A stretch of DNA of 7,754 nt, from the NCBI GenBank assembly GCA_018820005.1, contig JAHJOS010000351.1:1-7754 (forward strand). Reading direction: 5' to 3'. The notes beneath the pieces were generated by a model, which saw only the letters and a program-made list of their open reading frames with translations, had not been told where the DNA came from and did not search any database. Position numbers and translations under genes: made by a program. This document shows, piece after piece, positions 1 through 5,506 of the stretch; positions within the stretch are counted from its first letter, which is position 1, and every line of letters starts with the position of its first letter. The DNA comes from Alphaproteobacteria bacterium (lineage in GTDB: Bacteria; Pseudomonadota; Alphaproteobacteria; Rhizobiales; Devosiaceae).

Positions 1-318
1 ATTGTTCACGCCAAAGGAAATGGCTTCCTTGACCTGCTCCTTGTCCGAACGACCGGTTGCCATGATGAAGGGCATGGCCTGGGTGCGCGGGTGTTTGCGG
101 ATAACCTTGAGCAGCGTCAGCCCGTCAATGTCTTCCATGTTCCAGTCGGAAATGATCAGGTCGACATTGGCCTTTTCGAGCTTGCCCAGGGCATCGCGGC
201 CGCTTTTGGCTTCCAGGATGTCCTTGAAGCCGAGCTGGGTAAGAATGTACTTGCAGATACCGCGCATGGACTGCTGGTCGTCGACGACAAGAACACTGAC
301 TGCGCTGGCTTTAGGCAT
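1..318 (-). CDS. cheY: Chemotaxis response regulator CheY (3' end cut by window edge)
   Basis: This is a single-domain receiver that takes phosphate from CheA and, as CheY-P, acts on the flagellar motor switch. The 106 residues in the window start at the ATG at 318-316 (MPKASAVSVLVVDDQQSMRG). They show the acidic pair D13/D14, the phospho-acceptor D58 within SDWNMEDIDG, and T88 (the equivalent of Thr87 in E. coli CheY) in MATGRSD. The conserved lysine near residue 109 falls just beyond the edge. No output domain can be judged, but the match to CheY around D-W-N-M is close; the usual proline after M61 is a glutamate. The start has an exceptionally good Shine-Dalgarno sequence. It lies 115 bases downstream of cheB on the same strand, so it is probably the last or a late gene of an mcp-cheR-cheB-cheY unit. 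It could be one of several CheY copies in the genome. Confidence 0.93.
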   Translation of the reverse strand, partial: MPKASAVSVLVVDDQQSMRGICKYILTQLGFKDILEAKSGRDALGKLEKANVDLIISDWNMEDIDGLTLLKVIRKHPRTQAMPFIMATGRSDKEQVKEAISFGVNN

Positions 319-324
319 GGTCTA

Positions 325-336
325 GATCACCTTCTT
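325..336 (-). promoter_or_regulatory. Extended ribosome binding site of cheY
   Basis: Read on the minus strand the site is AAGAAGGTGATC, which matches 11 of 12 bases of the full complement of the 16S rRNA 3' tail (AAGGAGGTGATC). It ends 6 bases before the cheY ATG. It is by far the best ribosome binding site in the window and fixes the cheY start. It suggests strong translation of cheY relative to the weakly initiated cheB upstream. Confidence 0.85.
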
Positions 337-337
337 G

Positions 338-361
338 GTGCCCGGGGAAAGCACCCCGCAC
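338..361 (-). other. Hairpin in the cheB-cheY gap
   Basis: Outer arms GTGC/GCAC (338-341, 358-361) and inner arms GGGG/CCCC (344-347, 354-357) form an 8-bp stem with a 2-base bulge and a 6-base loop. It sits just upstream of the cheY ribosome binding site. No T-run follows on the minus strand, so it is not a terminator; it may be a processing or stability element. An alternative 5-bp pairing (337-341 with 351-355) overlaps it. No other element is evident in the rest of this 115-base gap; a cheY promoter cannot be excluded. Confidence 0.4.
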
Positions 362-433
362 GTTTGGAGAAACACTAAGCAACAAGCGTTACAAATCTAT
401 CAATTGGCAGCGCCACATTGCATCAGACACGGT

Positions 434-1483
434 CTAAGCCGCAGACTTCAACCGTACCAGTGCGTTAGCCAGTCGCGCAGCGATGGCCTCCACAGGTGCC
501 TGTTCCACCACGGCGCCCTCTTCGAAGGCGACCCGAGGCATGCCATAGACCAGTGATGAACGCTGGCTCTGGCCGACAGTGTAGGCGCCGGCATCGCGCA
601 TCATCTTGAGACCCCGCGCGCCGTCCCGGCCCATGCCGGTCAGGATGGCACCGACTGCCATGGCGCCGACAGATTTTGCGACCGATTCAAAGAGCACATC
701 AACGCTCGGCCGGTGCCCTGACGCCAGTTCGTCCTGCGACAAACGACATTTCAGCAGACCCGAAGACCGCTCGATACGCAGATGAAAATCGCCCTTGGCC
801 ACATAGGCATGACCCGGTTGCAGCAACATGCGATCTTCAGCTTCAACCACCTTGAGCGCACAAAGCTCGTCCAACCGGGCTGCAAAGCGCGCCGTAAAGC
901 CGGCAGGCATGTGCTGGGCGATTACCACGGGCGGGCAATCTTGCGGCAGTTGGGTCAGCACCGCGCGAATGGCCTCAACACCACCCGTTGAGGCACCGAT
1001 CGCAATCAGCGCACCATTGGGTGCTGCAGCGGTCTTGATGGCAACATTGGGCATGGTCGCCCGGTCGGCGGCACGGCCACGGACGTCGGACTTGGCGGCG
1101 GCCCGAATCTTGTCGCGCAGGCCAGCACCAAAACTATCCAGGCCGCCCTGCAGGTCGGCGCTTGGCTTGGCGACGAAATCGACAGCGCCCAGCTCAAGTG
1201 CCAGCAGAGTTTCGCTGGCGCCCTTGGTGGTCAAGGTCGACACCATGATCACAGGCGTCGGCCGCAACCGCATCAGCTTTTCCAGGAATTGCAGCCCGTT
1301 CATATTGGGCATCTCGATGTCGAGCGTGACGACGTCGGGATTGAGCTGCTTGATCTTCTCACGGGCGTCGATTGGGTCCGTCGCGGTACCCACAACTGTG
1401 ATGTCGCCGTCGCGCGTCAACGTGCGTGACAGAACTTCGCGGATCAACGCGGAGTCATCGACAACAAGAACCTTGATACTCAT
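434..1483 (-). CDS. cheB: Protein-glutamate methylesterase/glutaminase CheB
   Basis: CheB removes methyl groups from receptor glutamates (and can deamidate glutamines) in the cytoplasm, resetting receptor activity; CheA phosphorylates it. The protein is 349 residues, the usual length. The N-terminal receiver (about 1-120) has D9/D10, phospho-acceptor D55 in TLDIEMPNMNG, T83 and K106 in the AKP motif. A linker (about 121-155) leads to the methylesterase domain, with catalytic S165 in IGASTGG, H191 in AQHMP and D287 in LTGMGRDG: the complete Ser-His-Asp triad. The start chosen is the ATG at 1483-1481. It overlaps the cheR stop as ATGA, a typical translational coupling, and gives the standard MSIKVLVVDDS beginning; the frame is open upstream to a GTG at 1516, which would add 11 unlikely residues. 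The C-terminus ends RLKSAA without special features. Confidence 0.97.
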   Translation of the reverse strand: MSIKVLVVDDSALIREVLSRTLTRDGDITVVGTATDPIDAREKIKQLNPDVVTLDIEMPNMNGLQFLEKLMRLRPTPVIMVSTLTTKGASETLLALELGAVDFVAKPSADLQGGLDSFGAGLRDKIRAAAKSDVRGRAADRATMPNVAIKTAAAPNGALIAIGASTGGVEAIRAVLTQLPQDCPPVVIAQHMPAGFTARFAARLDELCALKVVEAEDRMLLQPGHAYVAKGDFHLRIERSSGLLKCRLSQDELASGHRPSVDVLFESVAKSVGAMAVGAILTGMGRDGARGLKMMRDAGAYTVGQSQRSSLVYGMPRVAFEEGAVVEQAPVEAIAARLANALVRLKSAA

Positions 1484-2325
1484 GCCGCTGCTCGATTGCT
1501 GTTTTTGGGCTTGCACTGATAGATTGTCTTGCCAACAAGCCGGAAACCTTCGCCACCGGAACCCAGGTTCTCGGAATGGCCGATATAGAGGAAGGCATCC
1601 GGCGCCAGCAGTTTATTGAAGCGACCAAACACCTCGCCCTGCGTCGGCTTGTCGAAATAGATCGCCACGTTCCGGCAGAAAATGGCGTCAAACGGCCCTT
1701 TCATCGGCCATTGGGCGATCAGATTGAGCGGCTTGAATGAGACCAGCTCGCGCACGGCGTCAGGAACCTTGACCGTGCCATCGCCCAACCGCTGAAACGG
1801 CTTGAGACGTTCGGCAGACAGGCCCGACAGTTCATTGTCCGGATAGATACCGCGCGCTGCCTTGGCGATAACGGCCGTATCGATGTCTGTGGCCAGAATC
1901 TTGAAATCCCACCGCTTGAGCTCAGGGAAAGCGCTCAGCAGGTCCATACCGATGGTGTAGGGCTCCTGGCCGGTGGAACATGCTGCCGACCATATGCGAA
2001 GGCGCGTACCCCGGGGTTTGCTGGCCAGCAGACCGCCCACAAACGTCCGCAAATGCTCGAAATGGTGATCTTCCCGGTAAAACCGGGTCAGATTGGTGGT
2101 CAGCGCGTTGACGAACTCCTGGCTGTCCTGTGCCGAACCGCCGCGTTCGAGGTGGTCAATATAGCTGTCAAAACTCGCAAGCCCCAGACCGCGAACGATC
2201 TTGGACAGACGGGAAACCACCAATGTTCGTTTGGCGTCGCTTAGCGAAATCCCGGCAACTTTGTAGACCCGGTCCTTGATCCGCGAAAATTCGCGTTCGC
2301 TAAGGGAGATTTCTCCCTGTTCCAT
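1480..2325 (-). CDS. cheR: Chemotaxis protein methyltransferase CheR
   Basis: CheR transfers methyl groups from S-adenosylmethionine to glutamates on receptor signalling helices, the opposing activity to CheB. The 281-residue protein has the all-helical N-terminal domain (about 1-75) and then the CheR signature TTNLTRFYRE (76-85), which contacts substrate and cofactor. The SAM-binding loop is WSAACSTGQEP (112-122), the acidic cofactor contact ATDID is at 145-149, and FCRNVAIYFD (216-225) and GHSE follow. All hallmark motifs are intact. The ATG at 2325-2323 is preceded by TTGGGG about 8 bases upstream, an acceptable ribosome binding site. The stop TGA overlaps the cheB start by 4 bases. The mcp gene ends 44 bases upstream, so mcp, cheR and cheB are likely cotranscribed. 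Confidence 0.97.
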   Translation of the reverse strand: MEQGEISLSEREFSRIKDRVYKVAGISLSDAKRTLVVSRLSKIVRGLGLASFDSYIDHLERGGSAQDSQEFVNALTTNLTRFYREDHHFEHLRTFVGGLLASKPRGTRLRIWSAACSTGQEPYTIGMDLLSAFPELKRWDFKILATDIDTAVIAKAARGIYPDNELSGLSAERLKPFQRLGDGTVKVPDAVRELVSFKPLNLIAQWPMKGPFDAIFCRNVAIYFDKPTQGEVFGRFNKLLAPDAFLYIGHSENLGSGGEGFRLVGKTIYQCKPKNSNRAAA

Positions 2326-2350
2326 ACGACATACCCCAATTGCCCCGAGT

Positions 2351-2363
2351 GCCCGTAACGGGC
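2351..2363 (-). other. Short hairpin in the mcp-cheR gap
   Basis: GCCCG-TAA-CGGGC is a perfect 5-bp inverted repeat with a 3-base loop in the 44-base mcp-cheR gap. A competing pairing (ACGGG with CCCGT on the minus strand) overlaps it. There is no T-run, so it is not a terminator. It is small and could be chance, but its placement 25 bases before the cheR ATG resembles the other intercistronic hairpins here. Confidence 0.3.
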
Positions 2364-2369
2364 TCCCGT

Positions 2370-3887
2370 CTAAGCACTGGCCCGCCGCATGATCCGTTTT
2401 TCCGGTTCTGCAGTTGTGCCAGTCAATTCCATTCGTCCTACCAGACGGCCCAGAGCCGTTTTGCCCTGGCTGAGGGACGTAGCAATAGTGTCAGTCTCAT
2501 TACTTAGATTGCGTAAATGGCCCTCAAGATTTTCCATCATTTTTTGCAGAGACGCCGCTTCGGCTACACCGGTTTCGGCCTGCGCCCGCCCGCGGCCAAC
2601 CACTGCACGGATATCTTTGGCTGATCGACTGGTCAGTTGCGCCAGCTGGCGCACCTCGTCTGCGACTACGGCGAACCCGGCACCCTTTTCGCCCGCTCGT
2701 GCTGCCTCCACGGCGGCGTTGAGTGCCAACATATTGGTACGGAAAGAAACATCCTCGATTGCCTGCACCATCTTGTCGATGTCTACAGTCATCTTGTCGA
2801 TCTCGCTGACAAGGATGCTGGTCCGCTGTGCCGAGAGTTCAGCGACACCGGCAAGATCCTGCGCCTGACGGCCGAGCGACTGCGCCTGGCGCAATTGGGT
2901 GCTGCCCGCGCCCATCGCACTTTCAAGTGCGCCCACGTCTTGTCGATTGTCCTGCGATGCCGCCCCCATGCGCACAAGGCGGGCCTCGAAGTCCTCGACG
3001 AGCTCGCTCACCTGAGCCAGCCGCGCCTCCTGCCGGCGGCGCTGCCCCAGTTCGAGTTCCGCCTGCACCCGCAGTTCCTGAACCACATCAGCCAGGCGAC
3101 GCGCCAGGGTCCCGAGCGGACCATCGAGCGCATCGGGCGGCTCACCCTGCCCCACGACCACCTCTTCGAGTTGATACAAGCCTGCGTCCAGCTTGCCCAA
3201 GCCGCTGTTGAGCGCAGCAAGCGCAGGATTGAGTGCGACCGTGGCGGCCTCGAACCGGAAGCCGGTCTGCCCCCCAGCCAGGGCACCCGCAAATGAATCC
3301 AGATCATCATCTTCGATATAGGTTCCCGCAGGCACCAGTTCGATCAGTTGCCGGTTCACGCCGATGACAAAGCGCCGGACTGCGTAACGGCGACCGCCAA
3401 ACATGGCCATGGTTTCTTCTGGCACGCCGCCGCCGGCGCCGAGATAGCCCAGCCCGAACAGGGCATCGAGGGTCGCCCCTTCAGCCGCCTTGGTGGCGAC
3501 GCGGTCCACACCGGCACTGGCCGCCAGAATGATACCGGCCTCATCAATCACCACAACGGGTTGCTGCAAATGCGCGATGGCACTTTTGAAGTGGTGAGCG
3601 CGCTCCAGCCGTTTCCCCAGGCGCCCGACGATATCGGTAATACTAAGGTTTTCATCGACGGTTTGGCTCAAACCTGCCGCCAGCGCCACTTCCGCCAAGG
3701 TCCTGCTGCGCTGTCGATCTATCCAACTGGCGTAGAGCAAAGTGCTTGCAAGTGCAGCCAGGGCCAGTCCGGCAAATACTGAAAACAGCACTGGCCCCAT
3801 CCCAACCGACACGACCGCACCGATCGCCAGCGCGCTGGCACTCAGCCAGACAGCTGCAATCTGAAGTGCTAGACGAACATTGGGCAT
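2370..3887 (-). CDS. Membrane-anchored methyl-accepting chemotaxis protein with PAS-like domain
   Basis: This is a chemoreceptor that controls CheA through CheW. From the ATG at 3887-3885 it is 505 residues. Two hydrophobic helices (about 5-28 and 32-55) are separated by only a few residues, so there is no periplasmic sensor and nearly all the protein should be cytoplasmic. Residues about 98-187 (from HHFKSAIAHLQQPVVVIDE to QLIELVPAG) look like a PAS domain, the probable sensor of an internal or redox-type signal. A helical linker leads to the signalling coiled coil (about 285-485) with the conserved hairpin tip at 380-413 (SFRTNMLALNAAVEAARAGE, then GFAVVADEVRQLAQ). The C-terminus (RIMRRASA) lacks an NWETF-type CheR/CheB tether. 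The frame is open to a TTG at 3935 with AAGG 6 bases upstream, which would add 16 residues; the ATG is preferred because the intervening bases form a hairpin, though its own ribosome site is poor. The ligand is unknown. Confidence 0.92.
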   Translation of the reverse strand: MPNVRLALQIAAVWLSASALAIGAVVSVGMGPVLFSVFAGLALAALASTLLYASWIDRQRSRTLAEVALAAGLSQTVDENLSITDIVGRLGKRLERAHHFKSAIAHLQQPVVVIDEAGIILAASAGVDRVATKAAEGATLDALFGLGYLGAGGGVPEETMAMFGGRRYAVRRFVIGVNRQLIELVPAGTYIEDDDLDSFAGALAGGQTGFRFEAATVALNPALAALNSGLGKLDAGLYQLEEVVVGQGEPPDALDGPLGTLARRLADVVQELRVQAELELGQRRRQEARLAQVSELVEDFEARLVRMGAASQDNRQDVGALESAMGAGSTQLRQAQSLGRQAQDLAGVAELSAQRTSILVSEIDKMTVDIDKMVQAIEDVSFRTNMLALNAAVEAARAGEKGAGFAVVADEVRQLAQLTSRSAKDIRAVVGRGRAQAETGVAEAASLQKMMENLEGHLRNLSNETDTIATSLSQGKTALGRLVGRMELTGTTAEPEKRIMRRASA

Positions 3888-3909
3888 GACTGGGCCGGAA
3901 TACCGGATA

Positions 3910-3933
3910 GCGGCATGGTTTTGGACATGCCGC
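3910..3933 (-). promoter_or_regulatory. Perfect 8-bp inverted repeat in the mcp leader
   Basis: GCGGCATG (3910-3917) and CATGCCGC (3926-3933) flank an 8-base spacer. On the minus strand the repeat lies 22 bases upstream of the mcp ATG and directly after the alternative TTG start. It can act as an RNA hairpin in the 5' untranslated region or as an operator for a dimeric regulator. No T-run follows. A perfect 8-bp repeat at this spacing is unlikely by chance in so short a region. Confidence 0.5.
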
Positions 3934-3948
3934 AAGACTAGCCTTGGA

Positions 3949-3956
3949 ATGGTTAA
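3949..3956 (-). promoter_or_regulatory. CtrA-like half-site upstream of the mcp gene
   Basis: The minus strand reads TTAACCAT, matching the 8-base CtrA motif described in alphaproteobacteria, where CtrA often controls motility and chemotaxis genes. It overlaps the 10-base palindrome TGGTTAACCA (3950-3959). No second TTAA is found at the 7-base spacing of a full CtrA box. The 288-base cheD-mcp gap otherwise holds the cheD terminator at its right end, a CTGATCAG palindrome (3976-3983) and no clear -35/-10 pair. Confidence 0.3.
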
Positions 3957-4104
3957 CCAACTCTATAACGCTGAGCTGATCAGAAAGGCTTTGCTAATCA
4001 AACTTGCCGTTATCTGAACTATTGCCCCAATCTGGAGCAAAATTGCCGGACCGCCGACGCCTCCAGGACTGAATTGCCAAGATCACGGCCATCTCATGGT
4101 GTGG

Positions 4105-4143
4105 AAAAGCCGAGGGGTCGCCCTGATTTGGCAACCCCTCGGC
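4105..4143 (-). terminator. Intrinsic terminator downstream of cheD
   Basis: A perfect 10-bp stem, GCCGAGGGGT (4109-4118) with ACCCCTCGGC (4134-4143), extends inward after one mismatch by GCC/GGC (4120-4122, 4130-4132). On the minus strand it is followed by TTTT (4108-4105). It begins 32 bases after the cheD stop. This implies that cheD transcription largely ends here and that the mcp-cheR-cheB-cheY genes have their own promoter. Confidence 0.8.
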
Positions 4144-4175
4144 AGAATTCACGCGGGCCCGGATCAATTTCAGGC

Positions 4176-4766
4176 CTAGAAAAGCTCGATGTCGTCCACC
4201 GGAGCCACGACCACGACGCGGCGCTTGGCAATCGCGATTTCTTCGCGGGCAACATTGGCGCCCACATCGCTGTCAAGCCGCTTGCAGAAAGCACGACCGG
4301 AGTGGGGTTTGAACAATACGCGTCTGGCGTAGTTCCCGCCCAGATCTTCACCCATCATAAGATAACCTTCGTCCGCCATGAACCCGCGCACGAACTCAAT
4401 ATTCTTGAGGCCGACATCGTCCAGTGCAGCATTGATCTTGCCACCACCAAAGATCTTTATTTCTAGGTTTGACTTCTTGCCGGTGCCTTTGCTCAGCACC
4501 TTGTTGATCAACTGCTCCATCGCGAACGCCCCATATCTGGCGGAGGCACCATATCGATCTTTTGCCGAGCCGGATTGTTCCGCCAGCAAGAAGTGATTCA
4601 TGCCACCGACATTGGCAACGCGGTCACGCACGCAGGCCGAAATACACGATCCAAGAACAGTAGAGAAAGTAAGATCAACGTCACCCGAGACGTGGCATTC
4701 GCCCTGGTGCACGGTGGTCACCACCCCGCGATCGAATTCTGGTGGCAGTGAATTCGGCAGTGCCAT
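4176..4766 (-). CDS. cheD: Chemoreceptor glutamine deamidase CheD
   Basis: CheD converts specific receptor glutamines to glutamates, creating methylation sites, and in some bacteria partners CheC. The protein is 196 residues, within the range for proteobacterial CheD. The core FSTVLGSCISAC (34-45) gives nucleophile C41, and H58 in GGMNHFLL is spaced 17 residues on, as in the known Cys-His pair. The position equivalent to the third catalytic residue (Thr, six before the Cys) is S35, with T36 next. The KIFGGG segment (about 104-109) is also typical. The C-terminal tail runs VDDIELF. The ATG at 4766-4764 has a weak GAGAG site 6 bases upstream. The gene stands alone: it is divergent from the CheZ/CheT-like gene (166-base shared upstream region) and is followed by its own terminator. 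Confidence 0.96.
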   Translation of the reverse strand: MALPNSLPPEFDRGVVTTVHQGECHVSGDVDLTFSTVLGSCISACVRDRVANVGGMNHFLLAEQSGSAKDRYGASARYGAFAMEQLINKVLSKGTGKKSNLEIKIFGGGKINAALDDVGLKNIEFVRGFMADEGYLMMGEDLGGNYARRVLFKPHSGRAFCKRLDSDVGANVAREEIAIAKRRVVVVAPVDDIELF

Positions 4767-4932
4767 TTAGCGCTCTCGAGCCCTGGAAAACTTTATTGTT
4801 CCGATGGTAGCTTTAAACTCGTTATCCAATCGCTAACCACACTCATCGAACAAGCTACGATGACCCGAAAAAGCAAGGGGAGCTTTAGGAATGGGCGGAT
4901 ACTCTGGCAAAACGCGGTCAGGGTAGAAATTT
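4767..4932. promoter_or_regulatory. Divergent intergenic region between cheD and the CheT/CheZ-like gene
   Basis: These 166 bases separate two oppositely transcribed starts, so at least one promoter in each direction is expected. It is A+T-richer than its surroundings in the middle (about 4785-4840). I see no convincing -35/-10 pairs on either strand. Contents worth noting are a mini-ORF next to the plus-strand gene and a widely spaced 7-bp inverted repeat (4807-4813 with 4852-4858) that could be chance. Confidence 0.45.
4877..4926 (+). other. Leader mini-ORF in frame with the downstream small gene
   Basis: GGGGAG (4877-4882) is a good ribosome binding site 8 bases before an ATG at 4891. The ATG opens an 11-codon ORF (MGGYSGKTRSG) ending in TAG at 4924-4926. 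That stop lies only 6 bases before the ATG of the 117-residue gene and is in the same frame. It may be a leader peptide with translational coupling, or an original N-terminus cut off by a nonsense mutation. The downstream ATG itself has only a modest AGGG site, which overlaps the end of the mini-ORF. Confidence 0.35.
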
Positions 4933-5286
4933 ATGTCACTGCAGAAACTGGCGAGAGAACTCGATGAAACAGCGCGCCAGAGCGCATCAATGCTCGAAGG
5001 CATAACCGATGCCCTTGAGATTCTTGCCGATAGCAAGCTGAACAAGGATGCTTCGGTTCGCGATGCCGTGCAGATGATCATCACGGCACTGCAGGGGCAG
5101 GACCGTATTGAACAGCGTTGTCACAATCTTGCACTGGCAACCCGGCAGTTTTCCATGCTTCCCCCTTCTGCACCCGAAAGCGTTTATGACGAAGTCTGGG
5201 CCAGTCTGACCCTGGACGAATTGCGCGTCCCGTCCTTGTCCGGCATTGCCGCGCACCAGAGCCATGGCGACGCGGAGCTCTTCTAG
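4933..5286 (+). CDS. Small CheT/CheZ-like chemotaxis protein (putative CheY-P phosphatase)
   Basis: A 117-residue, predominantly helical, charged protein with no signal or membrane segment. Residues about 3-32 and 39-73 look like two amphipathic helices, followed by a Pro-rich turn (PPSAPES), a third short helix and a disordered tail ending GDAELF. Within the second helix, LQGQDRIEQR carries D57 and Q61 as D-x-x-x-Q, preceded by Gln. This is the same pattern as the catalytic QD-LTG-Q of E. coli CheZ (Asp143, Gln147). The rhizobial protein CheT, of similar size and encoded in a che operon, is reported to have this motif and to speed CheY-P dephosphorylation. Function here is inferred from motif, size and location only. 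The gene is the sole plus-strand gene, convergent with cheW and divergent from cheD. The start used is ATG 4933, with AGGG about 11 bases upstream. An ORF on the opposite strand looks like a shadow. Confidence 0.75.
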   Translation: MSLQKLARELDETARQSASMLEGITDALEILADSKLNKDASVRDAVQMIITALQGQDRIEQRCHNLALATRQFSMLPPSAPESVYDEVWASLTLDELRVPSLSGIAAHQSHGDAELF

Positions 5287-5453
5287 CGGTCTGCCACAAA
5301 CCTCAAACAGCAGTATGTTTCCCGTCCCGCCATTCTCGATGGCCACGGTTGATCTGACATCCATCCCATAGCCGACTGACCAAGATGGCCGTCAGCCTGC
5401 ATTTGGCCAAACCACCTATCATAGCCCGCGCAAACAGCAGTCTCATAGACAAC

Positions 5454-5477
5454 AAAAAGGGCGCCCGCGGCGCCCTT
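5454..5477 (-). terminator. Intrinsic terminator downstream of cheW
   Basis: A perfect 9-bp stem (5457-5465 with 5469-5477) closes a 3-base CGC loop. On the minus strand it is followed by a T-run that includes 5458-5454, giving GGCGCCCTTTTTG. It begins 29 bases after the cheW stop, so it ends the cheA-cheW transcript. In the plus direction only TTCTC follows, so it may also weakly stop the convergent small gene. The remaining 167 bases of the convergent gap (5287-5453) hold no feature I can support. Confidence 0.88.
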
Positions 5478-5506
5478 CTCAGTCAGTTCATATTGCCAAC
5501 GGCAGG

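Noticed and set aside
1484..1516. GTG start giving CheB 11 extra N-terminal residues
   Set aside because: The ATG at 1483 overlaps the cheR stop as ATGA and gives the standard receiver N-terminus; the extension is just the cheR tail read in another frame.
828..1619. 263-codon open frame on the plus strand over cheB and cheR
   Set aside because: It is antisense to two genes with complete family motifs and its translation is Ser/Arg/Pro-rich low-complexity text typical of a shadow frame in G+C-rich DNA.
4807..4858. 7-bp inverted repeat (GTAGCTT / AAGCTAC) 38 bases apart in the divergent region
   Set aside because: A repeat of this length at arbitrary spacing is expected about once by chance in a region of this size, and the flanks do not extend it.
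4987..5364. 125-codon minus-strand frame opposite the small CheT/CheZ-like gene
   Set aside because: Its translation has no coherent helix or motif pattern, whereas the plus-strand frame has amphipathic helices and the QDxxxQ motif. Only one of the two is likely coding.
5374..5396. Possible terminator hairpin for the small plus-strand gene (CTGAC / GTCAG)
   Set aside because: The stem is short and bulged and no T-run follows on the plus strand.
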